Assembly (NCBI GenBank): GCA_913065125.1
Contig: CAJYAG010000002.1
Coordinates: forward strand, 62,001-126,000
Reading direction: 5' to 3'
Length of the DNA: 64,000 nucleotides
Source: an uncultured Flavobacteriaceae bacterium
Lineage (GTDB): Bacteria > Bacteroidota > Bacteroidia > Flavobacteriales > Flavobacteriaceae
Position numbers and translations under genes: made by a program
Notes under the pieces: generated by a model
Told to the model about the DNA's origin: nothing
Database searches by the model: none
Seen by the model: the letters and a program-made list of their open reading frames with translations, nothing else
In this document: positions 17,051-25,321 of the stretch, piece after piece
Numbering within the stretch: the first letter of the stretch is position 1
How the letters are laid out: each line of letters starts with the position of its first letter

Positions 17051-18871
17051 TTAAAGTATTTTTGCTCTAATCTTTATCCAAACTCTTTTTAATAAATATC
17101 CACTTATAATTGCAGTAATTGTAATGCTGATAGCCAAAGTAGTTTCTCCATAAATCCAATATCCTGTTGCAAACAAACAGCTGTAAATAAACACACAACC
17201 TAATAACATGGCTAAGATTCCAGACGGAACACTCCAACCTTCTTTATCATTTACTATATCAATATTCTCTGACTTTGCCTCATCAATTACTTTTGACCAT
17301 CCTGGTCCGCCAGGTTGTATTTTTTGATAAAAATTACGCAATACATCTTTACTTTCTGGCTGAGTTAAGAATGTAACAAGCAACCAAATAATAGTTGTTA
17401 TAAATACAATCATTGGAAATCTTGACCAATCTGGCAAAACACCAGCAGCTTCTTTAGTCCCAAATAACAAAACTCCTACCGAAGTAAAATTGATAATGAT
17501 AGAAATTATTCCTGATGAAAACATGGCCGCAATTTCACTCCACGCATTAATTCTCCACCAAAACCAACGTAAAATAAAAATCAATCCTGTTCCAGCACCA
17601 AACATTAAAATTACATCAAACAATTGTAATGCGTTTTGTAAAACCAACGCTAACAAAGCGCTGCAAATCATTAATACAACTGTTGATAGTCTTCCAACGG
17701 CAACTAATTTTTTTTCTGAAGCATCAGGGTTTATTTGCTGTTTGTAAAAATCATTTACAATATAAGATGAACCCCAATTTAAATGTGTAGAAATAGTACT
17801 CATATACGCAGCAACTAAAGAAGCCAACACCAATCCTAACAAACCACTTGGCAACTTTGTTAGCATTGCAGAATAGGCTAAATCGTGTCCTAATTTATCT
17901 GGGGTTACATTCGGAAAAGCTTCTTGAATACTTGCCAAATCTGGATATAAAACCAAAGAAGCCAACGCTACAATAATCCATGGCCAAGGACGTAAAGCGT
18001 AATGCATAATATTAAAAAAGAAGGTTGCACCAATTGCATGATTTTCATCTTTTGCCGCTAACATTCTTTGTGCGATATAACCACCACCACCCGGTTCTGC
18101 TCCTGGATACCAAGCGCTCCACCATTGCACAGCTAAGGGAATAATTAATAACGTAATTAAAGCCGATTTATCATTAAAATCTGGTAAAAGTGACAATTTA
18201 TTAGCAACATTTTCATTTGTCAACAGAGCTTCTAAACCACCAATTTCTGGAATATTTACCAAATAATATGCCGCACCGATGGCTCCTGCCATGGCAACAA
18301 AAAACAATAAAAAATCTGTGTAAACAACACCTTTAAATCCACCAACAGCACTAAATACAACTGTAATAACTCCGGCATAAATTACGGTTTCCCAAGGTTC
18401 TAAACCCAACATAATTTGCCCAATTTTTATTGCTGCTAAAGTAACAGCAGACATTGCCAAAATATTAAAAACAACTCCTAAATAGACCGCTCTAAATTTT
18501 CTTAAAAATCTTGCTGGTTTTCCACCATAACGCAATTCGTAATATTCAATATCTGTATTTACAGCAGATTTTCTCCACAGTTTTGCATACACAAAAACAG
18601 TTAATAAACCCGTAATTAAAAACGCCCACCAAACCCAATTTCCTGAAACTCCGTTGTTACGAACAATATCTGTTACTAAATTTGGCGTATCTGTAGAAAA
18701 TGTGGTTGCAACCATTGATAAACCTAATAACCACCAAGGCATATTTCTTCCTGATAAAAAATACTCTGAAGAGTTTTTCCCAGATTTTTTTGAAACATAT
18801 ATTCCGATAAAAAGTGTAATTGCAAAAAAGGAAATAATTAAAACGTAATCAAATGTACTTAGTGAAACCAT
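17051..18871 (-). CDS. sodium:solute symporter (SSS family)
   Basis: A 606-residue inner-membrane transporter with about 13-15 hydrophobic segments. The family core is visible: SGRNMPWWLLGLSMVATTFS near the N-terminus, GGFKGVVYTDFLLFFVAMAG in the middle, and the sodium-site region LASLVAAYMSTISTHLNWG. Members couple sodium entry to uptake of sugars, amino acids or organic acids; the substrate is not deducible. The C-terminal region has a soluble stretch (about 525-555) followed by two more membrane segments. Divergent from pabB. Confidence 0.92.
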   Translation of the reverse strand: MVSLSTFDYVLIISFFAITLFIGIYVSKKSGKNSSEYFLSGRNMPWWLLGLSMVATTFSTDTPNLVTDIVRNNGVSGNWVWWAFLITGLLTVFVYAKLWRKSAVNTDIEYYELRYGGKPARFLRKFRAVYLGVVFNILAMSAVTLAAIKIGQIMLGLEPWETVIYAGVITVVFSAVGGFKGVVYTDFLLFFVAMAGAIGAAYYLVNIPEIGGLEALLTNENVANKLSLLPDFNDKSALITLLIIPLAVQWWSAWYPGAEPGGGGYIAQRMLAAKDENHAIGATFFFNIMHYALRPWPWIIVALASLVLYPDLASIQEAFPNVTPDKLGHDLAYSAMLTKLPSGLLGLVLASLVAAYMSTISTHLNWGSSYIVNDFYKQQINPDASEKKLVAVGRLSTVVLMICSALLALVLQNALQLFDVILMFGAGTGLIFILRWFWWRINAWSEIAAMFSSGIISIIINFTSVGVLLFGTKEAAGVLPDWSRFPMIVFITTIIWLLVTFLTQPESKDVLRNFYQKIQPGGPGWSKVIDEAKSENIDIVNDKEGWSVPSGILAMLLGCVFIYSCLFATGYWIYGETTLAISITITAIISGYLLKRVWIKIRAKIL

Positions 18872-18954
18872 TGTATAATTTTTGAAGGCTGTAAAGTACT
18901 ACATTTTTAGAAAATAATTGCAAGATAAAAATGAAGCTACACCATTAAGATTTG

Positions 18955-18962
18955 TATTTTTG
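18955..18962 (+). promoter_or_regulatory. -7 box (TATTTTTG), leaderless geometry, pabB
   Basis: Exact TAnnTTTG element; seven bases separate it from the ATG at 18970, so pabB mRNA is probably leaderless. Confidence 0.6.
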
Positions 18963-18969
18963 TAATTGC

Positions 18970-20313
18970 ATGCAAAGAGTACAAAAAAGTTTTTCGGTAG
19001 AATCTATTGATGAGTTTAAATCAAAAATTTTGATTTGGGCGCAACAATACGAAGCAATATCTTGGTTAGATTCTAACAAATACAACCAAAAATATTCTTC
19101 CTTTGACGCTGTTTTAGCGGTTGATGAGTTTACCTCTATCAAAACAGATTACACCAATGCTTTTGACAAACTAAAAGAGTATCAATCTATTACAAACGAT
19201 TATTTGTTTGGCTATTTGAGTTATGATTTAAAAAACGATGTTGAAAATTTATCTTCTAAGAATTTCGACGGATTGGATTTTTCTGATTTGTATTTCTTTC
19301 AACCGCAACGCATTCTTTTTATCAAAGGGAACACGATTGAATTTTCTTATTTAAAAATGATTGATGATGAAATTGAATCGGATTTTGAAGAAATAAACAA
19401 AATTTCTTTAGGTTTCGACTCCGCTCAACCTGACAAACCATCCAAAGAAATAAAAGTAAAACTAAGAATTCAGAAAGATGAATATCATCAAAAAATTACT
19501 GCAATTTTAAATTACATTAATAGAGGAGATATTTACGAAGCAAATTTTTGTCAAGAGTTTTATGCAGAAAACGCGACGATTAATCCATTGGAAGTATATC
19601 ATCATTTAAATGAAATTTCTGAACCGCCATTTGCTACTTTTTTAAAATGCGAACATCAGTATTTATTATCGGCATCGCCAGAAAGATATATCAAAAAAGA
19701 AGGAAAAAAAGTAATTTCTCAACCCATAAAAGGAACTGCAAAAAGATTGATTAGCAAAGTGGATGACGCCCAAATTGCTTTTGATTTAACGAGAGATGAA
19801 AAAGAACGATCAGAAAATATTATGATTGTAGATTTGGTGCGAAACGACTTATCTAAGACTGCCATCAAAGGTTCTGTAAAAGTGGAAGAATTGTGTAAAG
19901 TGTATTCTTTTAAACAAGTGCATCAATTAATTTCTACTGTAGTTTCTGAAGTAGAAAACACCACGCACCCTGTAGATATTATTAGAGAAACTTTTCCGAT
20001 GGGAAGCATGACTGGAGCGCCAAAAGTTTCTGCAATGAAAATTATAGAGGAACAAGAAGAAACCAAACGCGGATTGTATTCTGGAGCCGTTGGATATTTT
20101 ACTCCGAATGGCGATTTCGATTTTAACGTTGTCATTAGAAGCATTTTATACAACGAAGAAAATAAATACATTTCCTTTTCTGTTGGAGGCGCAATTACAG
20201 CAAAATCTACTCCAGAAAAAGAATACGAAGAGTGTTTATTAAAAGCCAAAGCGATGAAATATGCGCTAACCAAATCTGATTCAAATGATTATCGACCAAG
20301 ACGAAAAATTTAA
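18970..20313 (+). CDS. pabB: aminodeoxychorismate synthase component I (PabB type)
   Basis: A 447-residue chorismate-utilising enzyme making 4-amino-4-deoxychorismate for folate synthesis. The PIKGTAKR motif (Lys, as in PabB, rather than the Ala of TrpE), IVDLVRNDLSK and GSMTGAPKVSAMKIIEE define the active site. The start is the ATG at 18970, downstream of its -7 box. Residues 149-156 read FDSAQPDK and are encoded by a copy of a palindromic intergenic repeat (19414-19435) inserted in frame between the N-terminal domain and the catalytic core. The next gene starts inside its 3' end. Confidence 0.92.
   Translation: MQRVQKSFSVESIDEFKSKILIWAQQYEAISWLDSNKYNQKYSSFDAVLAVDEFTSIKTDYTNAFDKLKEYQSITNDYLFGYLSYDLKNDVENLSSKNFDGLDFSDLYFFQPQRILFIKGNTIEFSYLKMIDDEIESDFEEINKISLGFDSAQPDKPSKEIKVKLRIQKDEYHQKITAILNYINRGDIYEANFCQEFYAENATINPLEVYHHLNEISEPPFATFLKCEHQYLLSASPERYIKKEGKKVISQPIKGTAKRLISKVDDAQIAFDLTRDEKERSENIMIVDLVRNDLSKTAIKGSVKVEELCKVYSFKQVHQLISTVVSEVENTTHPVDIIRETFPMGSMTGAPKVSAMKIIEEQEETKRGLYSGAVGYFTPNGDFDFNVVIRSILYNEENKYISFSVGGAITAKSTPEKEYEECLLKAKAMKYALTKSDSNDYRPRRKI
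19414..19435 (+). repeat. palindromic-repeat half-site inside pabB
   Basis: This 22-bp stretch matches the core of the intergenic inverted repeat at 39592-39634 (TTCGACTCCGCTC) and the loop of the lpd terminator. It is in frame and encodes FDSAQPD. Confidence 0.7.
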
Positions 20314-20533
20314 GAAAGCAATTGCTTCTTTTGAAGGAACTTATCAAGTTCAGGATGTTTTTAATACATTTATTGCATTGTATCCAGAAGATTGGAAACA
20401 ATTAAAAATAAATTATTCTAAATTTAACCGAAGTAAACAGTTTGGAAAAACCATTCCTTTACCAAAACCAGAGGTTTCTTTAAAAAAAATGATTCAAGTT
20501 TGGATGTCAAAAAACAAAAAAGCACAACAATAA
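20285..20533 (+). CDS. small protein of unknown function between pabB and the serine hydrolase gene
   Basis: An 82-residue protein without signal peptide or membrane segment. It is basic towards the C-terminus (KKMIQVWMSKNKKAQQ), with a predicted helical N-terminal half. I do not recognise the family. Two features argue that it is translated: its ATG lies 29 bp inside the end of pabB, and its TAA overlaps the ATG of the next gene as TAATG. Both are typical of translational coupling in an operon. A role linked to any neighbour is only a guess. Confidence 0.65.
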   Translation: MIIDQDEKFKKAIASFEGTYQVQDVFNTFIALYPEDWKQLKINYSKFNRSKQFGKTIPLPKPEVSLKKMIQVWMSKNKKAQQ

Positions 20534-21834
20534 TGTTGACGAAAAAAATTCTTTTTTTGAGTTTCTTTGTAATGAGTTTTTCAATCAATGCCCAGAAACT
20601 AACTTATGGAAATCCGTCTGAAGTACACATGGATTCTCTCTTTATGCATCAAAAAATAGATTCAATTATTACAGATGCAATTCAACAACAAGCATTTCCT
20701 GGAGCACAAATTTTAGTTGCTAAAAATCATACAATTATTTTTCATAAAGCTTACGGATTTCAAACCTACGATAGCATTCAACAGGTGCATTTAGATGATT
20801 TATATGACATTGCTTCTGTAACAAAAATTTTAGGTCCGCTGCCAGCAATTATGAAATTATATGACGAAGGGAAAATAGATTTGGATGCTCCTTTTAGCAA
20901 GTATTGGAAACCTTGGCAAGGAAGAAGCGACAAAAAGAATTTAACTGTTAGAGAAATATTAGCGCATCAAGCTGGATTAAATCCGTACATCGTTTTTTTA
21001 AGTGAAATACTAAAGAAAGATAAGTCTTTAAAATCTCGTTTTGTAAAGACAAATGCTAAAAATAAGTTTACAAGTCAGGCCTATGATAACATTTTTGTTA
21101 AAGATCGTTTTAAAAATAAAATGTATCGACAAATCAACAGATCTAAAGTTTCTGACGTTAAAAAATACAGATATTCTGGGTTGACATTTTTACTGTATCC
21201 TAAAATAATTTCTGATATTACCAATGTAAATTATACCGATTATCTACAAGAAAATTTTTACAAACCACTTGAAGCAACGACTTTAGGATTCATACCAAAA
21301 ACGAAGAATTTTACTAATAAAATTATTCCAACAGAAGTAGATTCTTTGTTTAGACACGAATTAACGAATGGCTGGGTTCATGATGAAAATGCAGCTTTAA
21401 TGGGCGGAGTTTCTGGTAACGCAGGTTTGTTTGGAAGCGCCTTAGATTTGGCAAAAATGATGCAAATGTATGCTAATTACGGATATTATAATTACAAACA
21501 ATACATTTCTAAAAGCACCTTAAAAGAGTTTACAAAAATTCAATTTCCTGAAAACGGCAATCGTCGTGGTTTGGGTTTTGACAAACCGTTAATTGGCAAC
21601 GACACGTTGTCGATAAGTGAAGCATATCCAGCTCCAGAAGTAAGTGCAGAAAGTTTTGGTCATGCTGGATTTACAGGAACTTTTGTTTGGGCAGACCCAA
21701 AACACGATTTGGTTTTTATCTTTTTATCAAACCGAGTGTATCCTAGCAGAACACACAGAAATATTTACAATTTAAATGTGAGACCAAAAGTGCAGCAAGT
21801 TTTTTATCAAGCAATAAACAAACTAAAAAAATAA
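20533..21834 (+). CDS. serine hydrolase, beta-lactamase/class C PBP family
   Basis: A 433-residue exported serine hydrolase. The ATG overlaps the preceding stop as TAATG and gives signal peptide MLTKKILFLSFFVMSFSINA. The S-x-x-K motif is ASVTK with Ser95 and Lys98. The second motif is probably YSGLTF, and the third region lies around ESFGHAGFTGTFVWADP, where HAG replaces the classical KTG. The family includes D,D-peptidases, esterases and amidases acting on the cell envelope; which of these applies cannot be told. It is co-transcribed with pabB and followed after 17 bp by tilS. Confidence 0.85.
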   Translation: MLTKKILFLSFFVMSFSINAQKLTYGNPSEVHMDSLFMHQKIDSIITDAIQQQAFPGAQILVAKNHTIIFHKAYGFQTYDSIQQVHLDDLYDIASVTKILGPLPAIMKLYDEGKIDLDAPFSKYWKPWQGRSDKKNLTVREILAHQAGLNPYIVFLSEILKKDKSLKSRFVKTNAKNKFTSQAYDNIFVKDRFKNKMYRQINRSKVSDVKKYRYSGLTFLLYPKIISDITNVNYTDYLQENFYKPLEATTLGFIPKTKNFTNKIIPTEVDSLFRHELTNGWVHDENAALMGGVSGNAGLFGSALDLAKMMQMYANYGYYNYKQYISKSTLKEFTKIQFPENGNRRGLGFDKPLIGNDTLSISEAYPAPEVSAESFGHAGFTGTFVWADPKHDLVFIFLSNRVYPSRTHRNIYNLNVRPKVQQVFYQAINKLKK

Positions 21835-21851
21835 AATAATTTCAACATAAA

Positions 21852-23162
21852 GTGTTAGAAAAATTAGAACAACATATCGCTCATAAATTCTCTTTTTTAA
21901 AAGAGAAAAAACTATTAATTGCTATTTCTGGCGGAGTTGATAGTGTTGTGTTAACACATCTTTTACATCAGTTAAATTTTGATATTTCTTTAGCGCATTG
22001 CAATTTTAATTTACGTGGAACTGAGAGTGATAAAGATGAAGAATTTGTAAACGAACTTGGTAAAAAGTTAGACATAACAACTTTTTCAATCCGTTTTGAA
22101 ACGGAAAAATATGCAAAAGAAAATCAGCTTTCAACACAAGTTGCTGCAAGAAATTTACGCTATGATTGGTTTCAAGAATTAACCAATCAACATCTTTTTG
22201 ATTTTGTTTTAACGGCACATCATGCAGATGATAATTTAGAAACTTTTCTTATCAATTTAACGCGCGGAACAGGTTTGGAAGGCTTCACTGGAATTCCGGA
22301 AGTGAACAATCATATTGTGCGTCCATTTTTAATTTTTTCTCGTGATGATATTGAAACATATGCAAAAGAAAAAAATATGAATTGGCGAGAAGATAAAAGC
22401 AATGCGTCTTCGAAATATCTACGGAATAAAATACGACATCAAATTGTTCCGATTTTAAAAGAAATCAATCCAACTTTATTAGAAAATTTTCAGAAAACAT
22501 CAGAATACTTGCAAGAAAGTCAACAAATTATTGACACATCCATTTCTGAATTTAAAAAAAAAGTAGTTGAAGTTTTAGAAAACGGTACGTTAAAAATTGA
22601 TATTTCTCAACTTCAAAAAACCAATAACCCAAAAGCATATGTATATCAACTATTAAAAGAATTTGGTTTTACAGAATGGAACGATGTTACGCACTTATTA
22701 AGCGCGCAATCCGGAAAAGAAGTGCGTTCTAAAACACATCGTTTATTAAAAGATAGAAATTTTTTATTGTTATCAGAAATTAAAGAAAACAATAAAAATT
22801 TAGAATATAAAATTACAGAAAACACTTTAGAAATCACAATCCCGTTACACTTAACATTTAAAAAAACGACAGAGATTTCCTCAGAAAACACGAATGAAAT
22901 TTTTGTTGATTTAGAAAAAGTAACCTATCCGTTAGTGCTTAGAAAATGGCAACATGGCGACTATTTTTATCCGAAAGGAATGCAAGGAAAAAAGAAAGTT
23001 TCTAAATACTTTAAAGATGAAAAATTCTCTCTTCTAGAAAAAGAAAACACATGGTTGTTGTTCACAAATGAAACTGTACTTTGGATAGTTGGCTACCGAC
23101 AAGACAATCGTTTTTTAGCCGATAAAAACACAGCAACTGTTTTAAAAATAACAGGTTGCTAA
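21852..23162 (+). CDS. tilS: tRNA(Ile)-lysidine synthase TilS
   Basis: A 436-residue enzyme that converts the wobble C34 of tRNA-Ile2 to lysidine using ATP, so that it reads AUA codons. The PP-loop AISGGVDSVVL is near the N-terminus, and HHADDNLETFLINLTRGTGL gives the second nucleotide-binding stretch. The C-terminal TilS substrate domain follows (LRKWQHGDYFYPKGMQGKKK). Initiation is at GTG, 17 bp after the serine hydrolase stop and in the same operon. Length is normal for the full-length class of TilS. Confidence 0.96.
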   Translation: MLEKLEQHIAHKFSFLKEKKLLIAISGGVDSVVLTHLLHQLNFDISLAHCNFNLRGTESDKDEEFVNELGKKLDITTFSIRFETEKYAKENQLSTQVAARNLRYDWFQELTNQHLFDFVLTAHHADDNLETFLINLTRGTGLEGFTGIPEVNNHIVRPFLIFSRDDIETYAKEKNMNWREDKSNASSKYLRNKIRHQIVPILKEINPTLLENFQKTSEYLQESQQIIDTSISEFKKKVVEVLENGTLKIDISQLQKTNNPKAYVYQLLKEFGFTEWNDVTHLLSAQSGKEVRSKTHRLLKDRNFLLLSEIKENNKNLEYKITENTLEITIPLHLTFKKTTEISSENTNEIFVDLEKVTYPLVLRKWQHGDYFYPKGMQGKKKVSKYFKDEKFSLLEKENTWLLFTNETVLWIVGYRQDNRFLADKNTATVLKITGC

Positions 23163-23274
23163 ACGTATAAAACTTTGTTAATTTTAACGAATATCCGATT
23201 AATAAATTTCTAGACTTTAGTTATTCAAAATTGATTTCGTATTTTTATCCACTTATTTGAACAGAGGATTATTT

Positions 23275-25263
23275 ATGAAAAAATTACTTCTATTATTCGC
23301 CCTACTTTTTAGTTTTTCTAGCGTAGTAAATGCACAAACAGAAACTCCAGTTACTTGGTCTTCTACGTTTGAAAAAATTAGTGAAACCGAGTATGATTTA
23401 ATTATGACCGCCAACATTATTCCTGGTTGGCATTTGTATTCTCAGTTTACAGAAGAAGGCGGGTCTTTACCCATAATTATAAAAAAAGGCGATGAAACCG
23501 CTAATTTTAAATTGGTTGGTAAAGCTGTAGAAAGCGACACGATAAAAAAGTTTAGCGATGTTTTTGAAGTCTACGAATCTTACTTTGATAATTCTGCTGT
23601 TTTAAAACAGCGCATTCTTTTAAACGACACAACTATTAATGAAGTAAACTTAAATTTAACTGGACAAGTTTGTAAAGAAATTAATGGTGTTTGTATTCAA
23701 ATAGATGAAGATTTTACGTTTACTTTTAAAGGAAAAGCATCTGTAAAAGAGAAAGTAGTTTTAGATGAAAAAAGTAAGTTATTAAGCGATAAATTACGAT
23801 TAGATTTAAAAAATACAGAGATTTTAAAAAATGAAAACGAATCAAGTTCTGACGGAAACTCAAGCTTACTAAATATCTTTTTATTAGGTTTTGCGGGCGG
23901 ATTATTAGCGCTTTTAACACCGTGTGTGTTTCCGATGATACCATTAACAGTTTCGTTTTTCACAAAGCAATCACAAAACAAAAAGAAAGGAATAACTAAT
24001 GCCATTTTATACGGATTATTCATTGTAATCATATACATTTTATTAAGTATTCCGTTTCATTTTCTAGACAGTTTGGATCCAGAAATCTTAAATAATATCT
24101 CAACAAATGTTTGGTTAAATATTTTCTTTTTTGCCATTTTAGTGTTTTTTGCATTTTCATTTTTTGGATATTACGAAATAACTTTACCTGCATCATGGGG
24201 TAATAAATTAGATTCTGCATCTGGAATTGGAGGAATTATCGGAATCTTTTTTATGGCATTAACTTTAGCAATTGTCTCTTTTTCTTGTACCGGGCCCATT
24301 TTAGGTTCATTACTAGCAGGCTCATTAACATCGGATGGTGGCGCCATGCAATTAACTGCCGGAATGAGTGGTTTTGGGTTAGCGTTGGCTTTGCCTTTTG
24401 CTTTGTTTGCATTATTCCCTGGCTGGTTAAATTCATTACCAAAATCTGGCGGATGGCTAAATACCACAAAAGTTGTTTTAGGATTTTTAGAATTGGCTTT
24501 TGCTTTTAAATTCTTATCAAATGCTGATTTGGTAGAACATTGGGGACTTTTAAAACGTGAACTATTTATTGGAATTTGGATTGTAATTTTTGTTGGATTG
24601 GCCTTATATATTTTCGCTAAAATTAAATTCCCACACGATTCTAAAATCAAAAAATTAAGCTTTTCTAGAGTTTCGTTTGGAGTTTTAGTAATTGCATTTG
24701 TGGTATATTTAATTCCGGGAACTATGAAAAACCCTACTTGGGATTTACGTTTATTAAGTGGTTTTCCACCTCCACAATTTTACAGCATTTACGAAACAGA
24801 TACCGATTGTCCATTGGGATTAAATTGCTTTAAAGATTTTGATGAAGGATTACAATTTGCAATAAAAAACAACAAACCTATCTTATTAGATTTTACAGGT
24901 TGGGCTTGCGTAAACTGTAGAAAAATGGAAGAAAATGTTTGGGTAGAAAACGACATTTTCACCACTATAAACGAAGACTATGTACTGATTTCTTTATATG
25001 TTGATGATAGAAAAGAATTGCCAGAAAACGCACAATTCAACTTTATAAAGAAAAACGGAAACCTTAAAAAAATTCAAACTATTGGTGATAAGTGGGCAAC
25101 ATTTCAAGCCATTAATTTTAAATCTGCTTCGCAACCTTATTATGTTTTAATGAGTCCAGATTTAGAAATTTTACATGCTGCACAACAATATACAGATAGA
25201 GACACCTATTACAATTGGTTAAAAGAAGGCTTAGAGAAATTCACAAAATCTTCTAAAAAATAA
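23275..25263 (+). CDS. dsbD: thiol:disulfide interchange protein DsbD
   Basis: A 662-residue membrane reductase that moves electrons from cytoplasmic thioredoxin to the periplasm. I use the ATG after AGAGGA, which gives signal peptide MKKLLLLFALLFSFSSVVNA. Order of domains: periplasmic DsbD-alpha-like (about 25-195); a membrane domain of 8 segments with the redox cysteines in LLTPCVFPMIPLTV and SFSCTGPILGSLLAG; and a C-terminal thioredoxin domain with WACVNCRKME (Cys545, Cys548). In a cytochrome-rich organism it is likely to supply reductant for cytochrome c maturation as well as disulfide isomerisation. Confidence 0.95.
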   Translation: MKKLLLLFALLFSFSSVVNAQTETPVTWSSTFEKISETEYDLIMTANIIPGWHLYSQFTEEGGSLPIIIKKGDETANFKLVGKAVESDTIKKFSDVFEVYESYFDNSAVLKQRILLNDTTINEVNLNLTGQVCKEINGVCIQIDEDFTFTFKGKASVKEKVVLDEKSKLLSDKLRLDLKNTEILKNENESSSDGNSSLLNIFLLGFAGGLLALLTPCVFPMIPLTVSFFTKQSQNKKKGITNAILYGLFIVIIYILLSIPFHFLDSLDPEILNNISTNVWLNIFFFAILVFFAFSFFGYYEITLPASWGNKLDSASGIGGIIGIFFMALTLAIVSFSCTGPILGSLLAGSLTSDGGAMQLTAGMSGFGLALALPFALFALFPGWLNSLPKSGGWLNTTKVVLGFLELAFAFKFLSNADLVEHWGLLKRELFIGIWIVIFVGLALYIFAKIKFPHDSKIKKLSFSRVSFGVLVIAFVVYLIPGTMKNPTWDLRLLSGFPPPQFYSIYETDTDCPLGLNCFKDFDEGLQFAIKNNKPILLDFTGWACVNCRKMEENVWVENDIFTTINEDYVLISLYVDDRKELPENAQFNFIKKNGNLKKIQTIGDKWATFQAINFKSASQPYYVLMSPDLEILHAAQQYTDRDTYYNWLKEGLEKFTKSSKK

Positions 25264-25288
25264 TTTAGATAAAAATTGAATTCAGAAT

Positions 25289-25320
25289 ATTTGGTTACTT
25301 TTATAAAAAAGTAACCAAAT
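25289..25320. repeat. perfect 14-bp inverted repeat abutting a start codon
   Basis: ATTTGGTTACTTTT and its exact complement, with loop ATAA, end one base before the ATG of the S10 peptidase gene. There is no T tract after it, so it is not a classical plus-strand terminator for dsbD, though it may act at RNA level. Confidence 0.7.
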
Positions 25321-25321
25321 A

